Below, piece after piece: positions 25,473-33,570 of a stretch of DNA of 64,000 bases. The translations under genes were made by a program, and so were the position numbers. Source of the DNA: Actinoplanes sp. M2I2 (GTDB lineage Bacteria; Actinomycetota; Actinomycetes; Mycobacteriales; Micromonosporaceae); the NCBI RefSeq assembly GCF_023544445.1, contig NZ_JALPVJ010000013.1:124001-188000 (forward strand). Reading direction: 5' to 3'. The number at the start of each line of letters is the position of its first letter. Position 1 is the stretch's first letter. The notes beneath the pieces are model-generated. The model was given only the letters and a program-made list of their open reading frames with translations, had not been told where the DNA came from and made no database searches.

Positions 25473-26231
25473 TCAGCCGGTGCTGGTGCCGTCGTCGGCC
25501 GGGCGAGCCGGCCGCACCTGCTGGTGCGCGAGGATGCTGGCCCGGCCGATCACGTCGATCTGTGCGGTGTTGTAGAGCGTCACCACGGCCTCGAGGAAGG
25601 TCTGCTTGGTGAACTGCTCGCTTGTGGACAGATGCCCGGCCGGATCGCTCAGCCACGGGTAGTCGATGAGGTTCCGGGCGATGACGGGGGCGAGCTTCTC
25701 GGCGAGACTTTGCCGGGTGGCCTCGTCCGCGTCCACCGGCAGGGCCTCCATCTCGGCGTTGACGGGCTCGGAGTCGGTTTCCGCCATGCGCCGCAGGTCC
25801 TTCATGGCGTCGTCGTCGTACAGGCGGGTGTAGACGTGGATCAGCGAGCGGTCGGCGGCCGACAGGCGGGGCACGACCGACTCGAAGCCGGCCGGGGTGT
25901 CGGCCGGCGCGCCGTCGCGCAGAATGGCGGCGATGTCGGATCGGGCGCTGCTCAAGCGTTCGATCTCGGCGGCGAGCTGGGCGTCGACCTGACGCAGGAC
26001 CTCCGGGGGTACGTCCCCGGCCGGCTGTGCCATGCCGACGTCGGACAGGGGCACGCCGAGCTCCACGAGGCGGCGGATGCGCAGCAGGCAGATCAGATGC
26101 GAGACGTCGTACTGTTTGTAGCCGTTGTGCCGGCGGTCCGGCTCCTCGAGCAGACCCAGCCCGTGGTAGTGCCGGATGGTGTTCACCGTGGTGCCGGCGA
26201 TCGCGGCGAGCTCTCGGGTGCTCCAGGCCAT
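25473..26231 (-). CDS. MerR-family regulator (full-length paralogue)
   Basis: 252 residues. The MerR winged helix is at 1-75 (MAWSTRELAAIAGTTVNTIR, RRHNGYKQY), followed by a coiled dimer helix to about 115 and a C-terminal helical domain of about 130 residues with no clear homology to TipAS or Cys-metal sites. A ligand other than a metal is therefore likely. AAAGGGG lies upstream of the ATG. It follows a MarR gene by 22 bases on the same strand and is the intact relative of the truncated protein at 19799-20221. Confidence 0.87.
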   Translation of the reverse strand: MAWSTRELAAIAGTTVNTIRHYHGLGLLEEPDRRHNGYKQYDVSHLICLLRIRRLVELGVPLSDVGMAQPAGDVPPEVLRQVDAQLAAEIERLSSARSDIAAILRDGAPADTPAGFESVVPRLSAADRSLIHVYTRLYDDDAMKDLRRMAETDSEPVNAEMEALPVDADEATRQSLAEKLAPVIARNLIDYPWLSDPAGHLSTSEQFTKQTFLEAVVTLYNTAQIDVIGRASILAHQQVRPARPADDGTSTG

Positions 26232-26253
26232 GTCGAGCCCCTTTCTGGATCGG

Positions 26254-26670
26254 TCAGTTCGCGGGCTCGAGCAGGGCGAGGAGGATGCGCTGCAGCTCGG
26301 AACGATCGGCCGGGGTGATCCTGGCCAGTCTGCGGTCGAAGCCGGCCGCGAGCGCCGCGAGGGCCTTGTCGCGCGCCGTCACGCCTTCGGTGGTCAGGAC
26401 GAGGCGTTGCCGCCGCAGGTCCGCGTCGTCGATCTCGCGCCGCAGGAAGCCCTTGGCCACCAGGTTGCGGACGTAGCCGGTCATGCTCGCCTTGGAGATC
26501 ACCAGCTTCGCGGCCAGCTCGGCCGGGTACGGCGACGCGGCCACCTCGGCCAGGACGAAGAACTCCTTCGTCTCGAGTCCCAGCTCGGCCAGCTCATCGG
26601 TGCAGGCGTCGAGCACCACGGTCAGCAGACGGTGGTTGAGCGTCCACAGCCGTGCGGCGTCCACCACCAC
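26254..26670 (-). CDS. MarR-family transcriptional regulator
   Basis: 138 residues from the GTG at 26670, chosen because GGAAGGGG lies five bases upstream; a TTG at 26685 would place that ribosome site inside the gene. The winged helix covers TKEFFVLAEVAASPYPAELA, KLVISKASMTGYVRNLVAKG and the wing REIDDADLRRQRLVLTTEG. A helical dimer region follows. It is divergent from a dienelactone-hydrolase-like gene with a palindrome (26704-26721) between them, its probable operator. It is first in a short operon with the MerR gene. Confidence 0.87.
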   Translation of the reverse strand: MVVDAARLWTLNHRLLTVVLDACTDELAELGLETKEFFVLAEVAASPYPAELAAKLVISKASMTGYVRNLVAKGFLRREIDDADLRRQRLVLTTEGVTARDKALAALAAGFDRRLARITPADRSELQRILLALLEPAN

Positions 26671-26703
26671 GCGGACCCCTTCCAAGGTGGTACGGTTACG
26701 TAC

Positions 26704-26721
26704 TAGTTCGGTCTCGAACTA
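26704..26721. promoter_or_regulatory. Palindromic operator between MarR and hydrolase genes
   Basis: TAGTTCG and CGAACTA are perfect 7-base arms around GTCT. They lie 34 bases from the MarR start and 62 from the hydrolase start. A weaker AGGTTCGAAATATC follows at about 26726. Confidence 0.6.
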
Positions 26722-26782
26722 TCTCAGGTTCGAAATATCGCAGAAAAGTACTAACCGCAACTTTACGCGAAGGGTTCTCCCG

Positions 26783-27691
26783 ATGCACATCACCATCCCG
26801 CGCGGACCGATCGAGCTCGCGGCCGACCTGCACCTGCCCGGCGACCTCGACGAGGCCACGCCGTTGCGGGTCGTCGTGCTCGCCACGCCCGGCAGCAGCG
26901 TGAAAGAGCAGATCGGCGCGAACTACGCGTCCCGCCTCGCCTCCCGCGGCATCGCGGCCCTGGTCTTCGACCCCGCCCATCAGGGGCAGAGCGGCGGCGA
27001 GCCCCGCGACCTCGAGGACCCGTACCGTCGCGGCGAGGACATCTCGTATGCGATCGACGCGCTCAGCACGATCCCCGGCATCGACCCGCACCGCATCGGC
27101 GTCTTCGGCATCTGCGCCGGCGGTGGATACGCCGTCCACACCGCCCGTACCGATCACCGCATCAGGGCGGTCGGGGTGGTCGATCCCGGCAACATCGGCA
27201 CGGCGTTCCGCGGGTTCCAGCCCGGCGGACCGGCGGCCGCGCTCGACGCCCTGGCCGACGCGCGCCTCCGGGAAGCCGGGACCGGCGTGCTGACGCGGGA
27301 GAACTGGCTGCCCGACACCCTCGAGGAGGCCGCCGCGGCCGGTGTCGACGACGTCGACCTTCTCCAGGCGATTACCTACTACCGCACCGGACGCGGCGGC
27401 AACGAGCATTCGACCAACCGCCGGCTCTCCCGCGGCGACGCGCTGCTGCTCGGCTTCGACGCGTACCACCTGGTCGACCAGCTCATGACCCAGCCGTTGC
27501 AGCTCGTCCTGGCCGAGCACCTCGAGGGCACCGGCTTCGACGAATCGGCCGAGCGGCTCTGGGCCCTGGCGCCGAACCCCGTCGACCGCCTGGTGGTCGC
27601 CGGCGCCCGCCACTACGAGATGTACGACGTACCGGAATACGTCGACGCCGCCGTCGACCGCCTCGCCAAGTTCTACGAGAACAACCTCTAG
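26783..27691 (+). CDS. Dienelactone-hydrolase-like alpha/beta hydrolase (Cys nucleophile)
   Basis: 302 residues from ATG 26783; the frame runs upstream through the regulatory region without coding bias. The nucleophile elbow is GICAGGG near residue 113, with Cys in place of Ser, as in dienelactone hydrolases and YcjY-like proteins. PAHQGQSGG near residue 66 and a C-terminal His (GARHYEMYD) complete the expected catalytic set. It has no signal peptide and is likely cytoplasmic. Probably repressed by the divergent MarR protein. Substrate unknown. Confidence 0.85.
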   Translation: MHITIPRGPIELAADLHLPGDLDEATPLRVVVLATPGSSVKEQIGANYASRLASRGIAALVFDPAHQGQSGGEPRDLEDPYRRGEDISYAIDALSTIPGIDPHRIGVFGICAGGGYAVHTARTDHRIRAVGVVDPGNIGTAFRGFQPGGPAAALDALADARLREAGTGVLTRENWLPDTLEEAAAAGVDDVDLLQAITYYRTGRGGNEHSTNRRLSRGDALLLGFDAYHLVDQLMTQPLQLVLAEHLEGTGFDESAERLWALAPNPVDRLVVAGARHYEMYDVPEYVDAAVDRLAKFYENNL

Positions 27692-27707
27692 CGAACGGCC
27701 CGGCTGT

Positions 27708-28016
27708 TCAGTCGGTCACCCGGCTGCGGGACTGATACACCAGGTCCTGGTAATCGGGATGCCGGGCGATCCACCCCGCGATGAACGGGCAGACCGCCAG
27801 GACTCGCAGGTTCGCGGCGCGCGCCTCGTCGAGGGCTGCGCGGGCCAGTGCCGCTCCCACTCCCTGGCCTTCGTACGCCGGCGAGACCTCGGTGTGGACG
27901 AACGCGACCAGCTCCGCCGTACGGATGTATTCCGCGACGCCCGCGACCTCGGATCGTCCCGGTGCCCGGGCCTCGTACCGTTTGGCTCCGGGAACGTCCT
28001 TCACTTCCACTGCCAT
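27708..28016 (-). CDS. Small GNAT-fold acetyltransferase (YjdJ-like)
   Basis: 102 residues from ATG 28016 with GGAGGACAG immediately upstream; the longer open frame is not needed. It is the short GNAT type with the acetyl-CoA loop EGQGVGAALARAALDEAR near residue 48 and a conserved ending CPFIAGWIARHPDYQDLV. Such proteins are about 90-110 residues long and mostly uncharacterised. It is the last gene after the ABC exporter on the same strand, 35 bases past the permease stop. Confidence 0.87.
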   Translation of the reverse strand: MAVEVKDVPGAKRYEARAPGRSEVAGVAEYIRTAELVAFVHTEVSPAYEGQGVGAALARAALDEARAANLRVLAVCPFIAGWIARHPDYQDLVYQSRSRVTD

Positions 28017-28051
28017 CTGTCCTCCATGCGTATCGGTTATCGGGACGGAAG

Positions 28052-28771
28052 TCACCGGCGGGGTTCCCACCGGAAGAGCCGCAGAGCGAGCACGATCGCC
28101 ACGACGACCCAGGCGAGCGTCGGGGCCAGCAACGGCAACGATTCCGCGAAGGGTACGCCGCCGTTCCAGGTGTTCACGATCAGTTCGGTGGCCGAGCCGC
28201 CGGGGAGCAACCGCTTGAGCAGGGTGAGGCTTTCCGTACCGGTGATGCCGACCCAGCTGGCCACGGCGATGGTGACCAGGCTGACCGGCAGCGTCGTGAC
28301 CTGAGCCTGCTCGGGCGAGCCGGTCAGGCCGGCGGTGGCCATGGCCAGGGCGAGCATCATGACGAAGGTGGCCAGGATCGCCACGACCAGGAGCGCGACC
28401 TCGGCCGGGCCGCCGCTCACCGCGGCGAAGATCCCGAGCATGACCACGACCTGAACGAGGGCGGTGAAGGCGACCGGCAGGGTCAGGCCCGACAGGATCG
28501 CCGGGTCACTGGCCGCGGTGGAGCGCAGCCGCTTGAGGAACAGGTCCTGCCGGCGGGCCGACAGGGTGGTCACCGCCGTGGTGTAGAGGCTGAACGCGCC
28601 GACGGTGAAGACGAGGACCGCGGCGATGTAGCCCAGGCTGCCGATCTGAGCGAACGTGTCGCGGCGGAAGATGAAGAAGGCGCTGGCGGCCAGCGGCATG
28701 ATGAGGTTGGAGATCAGCACGGCGCGATTGCGGAAGATCTGGGCGAATTCGCTGTACGCGATGGGGAGCAT
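28052..28771 (-). CDS. ABC-2 type transporter permease
   Basis: 239 residues with six hydrophobic helices (NRAVLISNLIMPLAASAFFI near the start, LAWVVVAIVLALRLF near the end) and the ABC-2 fold seen in daunorubicin-type exporters. It starts 10 bases after the stop of the ATPase gene, with which it forms one transporter. Export substrate unknown. A GNAT gene follows in the same operon. Confidence 0.87.
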   Translation of the reverse strand: MLPIAYSEFAQIFRNRAVLISNLIMPLAASAFFIFRRDTFAQIGSLGYIAAVLVFTVGAFSLYTTAVTTLSARRQDLFLKRLRSTAASDPAILSGLTLPVAFTALVQVVVMLGIFAAVSGGPAEVALLVVAILATFVMMLALAMATAGLTGSPEQAQVTTLPVSLVTIAVASWVGITGTESLTLLKRLLPGGSATELIVNTWNGGVPFAESLPLLAPTLAWVVVAIVLALRLFRWEPRR

Positions 28772-28781
28772 GTCGTTGCCT

Positions 28782-29714
28782 CTACCGTGTCGGGGTGGGA
28801 ACCGGGTCGGTCTCGATGGCGCGGAAGACGTCGTCCAGCCGGGTCGGTGCGGCGGAGAGCCCGTGCAGACCGACGTCGTGCAGGTCCGCCCAGTCGAGCA
28901 GCCGCTTGAGATCCGCTTGCAGCTCGAACGTCTCGATCTGGTACGCCGAGCCGCCAGGCTGGGCCACGCCGAGCGGCGGGGCGGGAGTGCCGGGGGACAG
29001 CGAGAACTGGATCGCGGCCGGCAGGGCCCGGGTCAGCTCGGGCACTGTTCCCTGGGTGCGCAGGGTGCCCCGGTGCATGAGCCCGATGCGGTCGGCGTGC
29101 TGCTGCGCCTCCTCCAGGTAGTGCGTCGTCAGGATGACGGTGGAGCCGTGGCCGCGCAGTTCCTCCACGGCCTCCCACAGGGCGTCGCGCGACTGGATGT
29201 CCAGCCCCGTGGTCGGCTCGTCCAGGAAGACGAGCTCCGGTCGCCCGTAGACGGTGGTGGCGAAGTCGAGTCGTCTCTTCTCGCCGCCGGACAACTGCCC
29301 GACCCGGGTCGCGGCCTTGTGGGTGAGGCCGACGACGCCCAGGAGGCGATCGACCGAATCCGACCGGCCGGACAACCGGCCGATCAGCCGGACGGACTCC
29401 TCGACGGTGAGGTCGGCGGAGAATCCGCTCTCCTGCAACATGATCCCCATCCGGGGCCGTACCGCCCGCCGGTCGGCCGGGCTCTCACCGAAGACCCGTA
29501 CGGTGCCCGACGACGCTTTCCGGTGCCCCTCGATGACCTCCAGGGCCGACGTCTTGCCCGCTCCGTTGGTGCCGAGCAACGCGTACAGTTCGCCTTGCTC
29601 GACTCGGAGACTCAGGTCCTTGACGGCAATGAAGTCGCCGTACGAGACGCTCAGCCGGTCCACCTCGATGACTGGCCGCGACGATGCGCCGGGTGGTCTC
29701 TCCGCTTGTTCCAT
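28782..29714 (-). CDS. ABC transporter ATP-binding protein (DrrA-like)
   Basis: 310 residues. Walker A GTNGAGKTSALE near residue 48, signature QLSGGEKRRLDFATTVYG, Walker B LVFLDEPTTGLD and switch His in LTTHYLEEAQ are all intact. A C-terminal domain of about 80 residues is typical of drug-type ATPases. ATG 29714 lies downstream of a MerR-type promoter element (29782-29806), so the operon ATPase-permease-GNAT is probably switched on by a MerR-family activator. Confidence 0.92.
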   Translation of the reverse strand: MEQAERPPGASSRPVIEVDRLSVSYGDFIAVKDLSLRVEQGELYALLGTNGAGKTSALEVIEGHRKASSGTVRVFGESPADRRAVRPRMGIMLQESGFSADLTVEESVRLIGRLSGRSDSVDRLLGVVGLTHKAATRVGQLSGGEKRRLDFATTVYGRPELVFLDEPTTGLDIQSRDALWEAVEELRGHGSTVILTTHYLEEAQQHADRIGLMHRGTLRTQGTVPELTRALPAAIQFSLSPGTPAPPLGVAQPGGSAYQIETFELQADLKRLLDWADLHDVGLHGLSAAPTRLDDVFRAIETDPVPTPTR

Positions 29715-29781
29715 GTCGGCCCTGCCTTCGTTGAATGGTCGTCTTCGATCCGGTCTGCTCGTCCGGCGGGAACCAGTGCAG

Positions 29782-29806
29782 ACCGTGTTCCCGGAACACA
29801 GTCAAG
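29782..29806 (-). promoter_or_regulatory. MerR-type promoter element, copy 1
   Basis: On the minus strand a TTGACT -35 box is followed by a palindrome GTGTTC-CGG-GAACAC in the spacer, and TGCACT lies 19 bases after the -35 box. That long spacer with a dyad is the usual architecture of MerR-activated promoters. It points at the ABC ATPase gene. A second copy at 33334-33358 matches at 21 of 25 positions. Confidence 0.55.
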
Positions 29807-29871
29807 GCGGTAGTCGGCAAGCTCACCGCTGCCGTCGCGCCGCCGCCGGGCCGGATCCGGCCGCGGGCGCT

Positions 29872-31053
29872 TCACCCGATCCCGGCGGTCACGACGCCGC
29901 GGCGGCTGCCGGAGACGGTGAGCACCACGAGGGCCACGAGCAGCAGCGCGATCACGGTGACCGGTGCTGGTCCGAGCGGCGCCAGCAGCACCAGAGCGGC
30001 GGTGATCGGGTACGTGGACAGCCAGGCCCCGGTCTGTGCCGGCCGCACGTGCAGCAGCCAGACGGCGAGCAGGAAGACCACGACCGGCACGGCGATCGCG
30101 TACCCGGCGACCACGCCGGAGACCTCCGCATGGTGGGTCTCGTAGTCCACGACGACCCCGAGCCCCGCGCCGACGGCGGCCGCCGCGGCGAAGATCAGGT
30201 AATGCCCGTACCCCCAGACGAGCGTGACGCGTGGCGTGCTCGTCAGGCGGCGGGCGGGCCGGTCGAAGTACAGCCACCACAGCGCGAAGACCAGGACCAG
30301 ACCGGACGCGGCCACCGCGGCCAGTTCGACAAGGTGCTCACCCTCCGCCAGCCCGGTCTTGACGGCGATCGTCGTCGCCGCGACCGCCTCGCCCAGCATG
30401 ATGATGGTGAACAGCCCGTATCGCTCGGCGACGTGGTGCGGGTGATAGGTCGTCGGTCCGCCCGGCGCGTATTCGGCGAGCGCCGGGACGAGCAGTTCGG
30501 CGAGCGCGAGCACCACGAACAGGGGCACCGACCAGGACCCCGGCACGGTCAGCCAGCCCAGCCAGAGCACCTGCACGACGACGACGCCGAACGCGTACCG
30601 GACAGCCACACTGCGGTGATCCGGGTCGCTGCGGGCGGCCCGCACCCACTGGGCCACCAACGCCAGCCGCATGATGACGAAGCCGATGACGGCCGCGGTG
30701 AAGTTGCCGTCCTCGAAGGCCGCCTCGACACCGGCGGCGAGCACCAGGACGCCGGCGATCTGCACCAGCGTGGTGATCCGGTAGACGTCGTCGTCGGTGT
30801 CATAAGCGGACGCGAACCACGTGAAGTTCATCCACGCCCACCAGATCGCGAAGAACACGATCAGGTAGGTGCCGACGCCGTGCGCCACGTGATCCTCGGC
30901 GATCGCGTGGTGCAAAGGCAACGCGGCTTGCGCCACCGCCACGACAAAACAGAGGTCGAAGAAGAGCTCCAGCGGGGTAGCCGTCCGATGCGGCTCCGTG
31001 GCCGAACGCGCCCGCATCGGGGTGTGCCATCTACGCTGTGACTGCCCGCTCAT
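29872..31053 (-). CDS. LtrA-family (low temperature requirement A) membrane protein
   Basis: 393 residues with about ten transmembrane helices. ATPLELFFDLCFVVAVAQAA near residue 26 is the signature opening of the LtrA family, and the acidic/His-containing repeats (HHVAERYGLFTIIMLGEAV) also match. The biochemical role of LtrA proteins is not known. ATG 31053 is close to the hydrolase operon upstream, but no shared signals are visible. Confidence 0.88.
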   Translation of the reverse strand: MSGQSQRRWHTPMRARSATEPHRTATPLELFFDLCFVVAVAQAALPLHHAIAEDHVAHGVGTYLIVFFAIWWAWMNFTWFASAYDTDDDVYRITTLVQIAGVLVLAAGVEAAFEDGNFTAAVIGFVIMRLALVAQWVRAARSDPDHRSVAVRYAFGVVVVQVLWLGWLTVPGSWSVPLFVVLALAELLVPALAEYAPGGPTTYHPHHVAERYGLFTIIMLGEAVAATTIAVKTGLAEGEHLVELAAVAASGLVLVFALWWLYFDRPARRLTSTPRVTLVWGYGHYLIFAAAAAVGAGLGVVVDYETHHAEVSGVVAGYAIAVPVVVFLLAVWLLHVRPAQTGAWLSTYPITAALVLLAPLGPAPVTVIALLLVALVVLTVSGSRRGVVTAGIG

Positions 31054-31146
31054 GTCAGATTCCGCCCGCTCGAGGTTTTCGGGGTCCTGGTCACCGGACC
31101 GGCATCCGGTACGGCGCCGGTCAGGGACCGGCGCCTCGTCCGGACG

Positions 31147-31851
31147 TCAGCCGATCGACGTGGCGGCCTCGAGGATGATGCGGGCCACCGCGGCCGGCTC
31201 CGAGGCGGGGACCGCATGCGACGCACCGGGCACTTCGACGCTGGACCGGGCGCCCGCGCGCTCGGCCATGAAGCGGTGCGCTTCCAGTGGGATGTTGTAG
31301 TCCAGCTCCGGATACAGGAACCAGGAGGGCAGCGTCTTCCAGGCCGGTTCGCCGGAGCTGTCGTTCAGCGCCGTGTCGTTCAGCGGGCGCTGCGCGGCCG
31401 CGTCGACCGCGGCTCGCCCGGCCGGGACGTCGGCGGCGAACTGCTGGTGGAACTTGTCCTGCTGGATGTACAGATCGACCGTTCCGTCGGGCAGGGGCAC
31501 CTCGCTGAGGGTCTTGCCCAGAGTGCTGCCGGCGAACTTGCCGGACAGCTCGAAGATGCTCTCGCCGGCCTCCGGGGCGAAGGCGGCGACGAACACCAGC
31601 GCCTTGACGTGGTCGTGATCGACGGCGGCGTTGGAGATGACCGCCCCACCGTAGGAGTGGCCGACGAGCACGACGGGCCCGTCGATCGTGGTCAGGATGC
31701 TGGAGACGACGGCGGCATCCCCGGCCAGGCTGCGCAGCGGGTTGGGCGCGGCGACGACCGGGTAGCCGTCGGCGTGCAGCCGCTCGATCACGCCGCTCCA
31801 GCTGGCCGACTCGGCGAAGGCGCCGTGGACCAGGACGATGGTGGGTTTCAT
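31147..31851 (-). CDS. Alpha/beta hydrolase (EstC/salicylate-esterase-like)
   Basis: 234 residues from ATG 31851 with GAGAGGAAC upstream. It starts directly with the oxyanion motif KPTIVLVHGAFAESASW, has the nucleophile elbow VGHSYGGAVI near residue 80, and a C-terminal His in GASHAVPASEP. This is the compact group of plant-esterase-like hydrolases common in actinomycetes. There is no signal peptide. A MarR gene lies upstream on the same strand. Confidence 0.88.
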   Translation of the reverse strand: MKPTIVLVHGAFAESASWSGVIERLHADGYPVVAAPNPLRSLAGDAAVVSSILTTIDGPVVLVGHSYGGAVISNAAVDHDHVKALVFVAAFAPEAGESIFELSGKFAGSTLGKTLSEVPLPDGTVDLYIQQDKFHQQFAADVPAGRAAVDAAAQRPLNDTALNDSSGEPAWKTLPSWFLYPELDYNIPLEAHRFMAERAGARSSVEVPGASHAVPASEPAAVARIILEAATSIG

Positions 31852-31960
31852 GGCAGTTCCTCTCATCGATGGTGAACAAGCCGGCGGCCGGGCGGATCCC
31901 GTCCCCGGCCCTCTCGAGCCACTGCGTCAAGCCTCTGGGCCGCGCACGTGGTGGCTACGG

Positions 31961-32437
31961 TCATGAGTAGTCCCGCTGGTCGAGCACTTCGACGACGCGC
32001 GCGCTGATCTTCCCGAGCGCGGCGATGTCGGCATCCCCCAGGCTGTCGAGAAGGACGTCCCGGATCTCCTTGCGCTGCCCGCGAAGCACCCGTACGACGA
32101 GCAGCCGGCCTTGCGGGGTCAGAGTGGCCTCGTAGGCACGCCGTCCCACCGGTACGCGGCCCCGGGTGACCAGGCCCTGGCGTTCCAGAACGGCGATCGT
32201 GTGACTGACGCGGCTGAGCGAGAAGCACAGCATGCCGGCGATCGTCTTCAAGCCGAGCGTCTGATTCTCGGCGGCGTTCAGAAGGACCAGCACCTTGAAA
32301 TGCCCATGGGCGATGTCGCCGTCACGCTGGGATTGCCGTTCCAGCGCGACCTCGAGGAGGTGGGTGGCCAGCACCAGGTCATGCCACACGGCGTCCCGGT
32401 CGAGGTCGTCGTCACGTCGCTTCGTCACGATGCCCAT
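31961..32437 (-). CDS. MarR-family transcriptional regulator
   Basis: 158 residues from ATG 32437; the upstream part of the frame overlaps the NTF2-like gene and is not coding. The winged helix comprises FKVLVLLNAAENQTLGLKTI, AGMLCFSLSRVSHTIAVLER and the wing RGRVPVGRRAYEATLTPQG. It sits between an NTF2-like/MoaF-like gene pair upstream and an esterase downstream, all on the minus strand. It could bind the perfect inverted repeat at 33221-33240 in front of that pair. Confidence 0.87.
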   Translation of the reverse strand: MGIVTKRRDDDLDRDAVWHDLVLATHLLEVALERQSQRDGDIAHGHFKVLVLLNAAENQTLGLKTIAGMLCFSLSRVSHTIAVLERQGLVTRGRVPVGRRAYEATLTPQGRLLVVRVLRGQRKEIRDVLLDSLGDADIAALGKISARVVEVLDQRDYS

Positions 32438-32474
32438 ACTTGCGCCGGCGCACCGGCCTGTCGACCTGCCGGGC

Positions 32475-32870
32475 CTACACCATGGCGTTGCCGTTGGCAG
32501 TGGTCTCGGTCGCGACGAGGTCCTGGACGACGTCCCAGTGTTCGACGATGCGTCCGTTCTCCAACCGGTAGATGTCGACGATGACGACGGGGCCTGCCGC
32601 CCAGCCATGGACGATGCTGTGGGTGAAGACCAGATCGCCCTGTGCGGCCACCCGTTGCGGCTCCCACGAGAAGCCTTCCAGTCCCGGGACGACCGTGCGC
32701 AGCACGTCCAGCCCGTTGGGCATCTGCGGGCTGTGCTGAACGTACGGTTCGGCCCAGTACCGATCGATTGCCGTCAGGTCCTTGTCGGTGAACAGCTCCC
32801 GCATCGCGGTGAGCACGATCGCGGTGTTCCGCTCGGCCTGGGTGTCCTGCGGAGCCGGCTGCTGAGTCAT
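32475..32870 (-). CDS. SnoaL/NTF2-like protein
   Basis: 131 residues from ATG 32870. The cone-shaped alpha+beta fold is suggested by AMRELFTDKDLTAIDRYWAE, YVQHSPQMPNGLDVLR and the ending VDIYRLENGRIVEHWDVVQD, all standard for SnoaL-like polyketide-cyclase relatives and predicted ester-binding proteins. It follows the MoaF-like gene by two bases, so they form one operon. Function unknown. Confidence 0.87.
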   Translation of the reverse strand: MTQQPAPQDTQAERNTAIVLTAMRELFTDKDLTAIDRYWAEPYVQHSPQMPNGLDVLRTVVPGLEGFSWEPQRVAAQGDLVFTHSIVHGWAAGPVVIVDIYRLENGRIVEHWDVVQDLVATETTANGNAMV

Positions 32871-32872
32871 GA

Positions 32873-33184
32873 TCAGACTTCCTTGATGGTTCCGACGAAG
32901 TTGTGGAGCTTGCCGGCGACGGTCACGTTGGAATAGACCGTCCCGTTCTCGAAGTCCTCCAGGTGGGTCACTGTCGCCCCGCTCGCCTCGGTCCACGAGT
33001 TGAGATAGACGCCCGTACGGATTTCCCGCAGGTTCAGCGCCACCGTCTCGGTGTGACCGTCGGGGGCCAGGCCGGCGCCCTGAACGACGACGAAGCTGCC
33101 CTGGGTCGCGGAGTCGAAGGTGAACCGCACCTGCAGATCGCCGAGATCGAAGCGGTAGCTCCGGCCTGTCAACTGTGTAGTCAT
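32873..33184 (-). CDS. MoaF-like small beta-barrel protein
   Basis: 103 residues from ATG 33184; a longer frame exists but ATG is preceded by GAAGGA. It matches the MoaF-related lipocalin-like domain: GRSYRFDLGDLQVRFTF, IRTGVYLNSWTEASGATVTH, LEDFENGTVYSNVTV. These proteins are small cytoplasmic ligand-binding barrels of unclear function. First gene of the pair with the NTF2-like protein. Two regulatory elements lie upstream, a perfect inverted repeat and a MerR-type promoter. Confidence 0.78.
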   Translation of the reverse strand: MTTQLTGRSYRFDLGDLQVRFTFDSATQGSFVVVQGAGLAPDGHTETVALNLREIRTGVYLNSWTEASGATVTHLEDFENGTVYSNVTVAGKLHNFVGTIKEV

Positions 33185-33220
33185 TGCACATCCTTCGGAA
33201 TCGACGACCGCCTGCACGCC

Positions 33221-33265
33221 TGAGTTGAACTCTCAACTCAGCGGTCGGGTTGAAGTTTCAACTCA
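33221..33265. promoter_or_regulatory. Pair of inverted repeats upstream of the MoaF-like operon
   Basis: TGAGTTGA and TCAACTCA (33221-33240) are perfect 8-base arms around ACTC. A second site, TTGAAGTTTCAA flanked by GG and CTCA (33248-33265), shares the TTGA/TCAACTC core. Two copies of one operator for a dimeric regulator are likely, the nearby MarR protein being the first candidate. Confidence 0.65.
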
Positions 33266-33333
33266 GATGGCTTCCGGCGCAAGACCCTGGGAGCCAAGTC
33301 ACTCGTTCGCCGTTCGGTTTCGTCATATGCCAC

Positions 33334-33358
33334 ACCGTGTTGTCGGAACAGGGTCAAG
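33334..33358 (-). promoter_or_regulatory. MerR-type promoter element, copy 2
   Basis: Read on the minus strand: TTGACC, then the dyad TGTTCCGACAACA, then TGGCAT 19 bases after the -35 box. It matches copy 1 at 29782-29806 at 21 of 25 positions and points at the MoaF-like/NTF2-like operon. The rest of the 386-base stretch 33185-33570 holds no gene I can support. Confidence 0.5.
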
Positions 33359-33570
33359 CAAGGGCGAGGTGATCTCGGTGACGTCGCGGCCGTGCCCGAA
33401 CTCGCCCGTTCTGCATGGCGTCGCTTCGGCGACAACCGGGGCGACCGGTGGTGCGTACCGTCAGGCCTGTTGGGTTTTGATCTGCGCCGGTCGCCCGGCG
33501 GCATCGGCGATCGATCGATCCGCGGCGCATCCGGGTTGCCGGCACCTCACGGGGGAAAGGTGTGCCAAGC

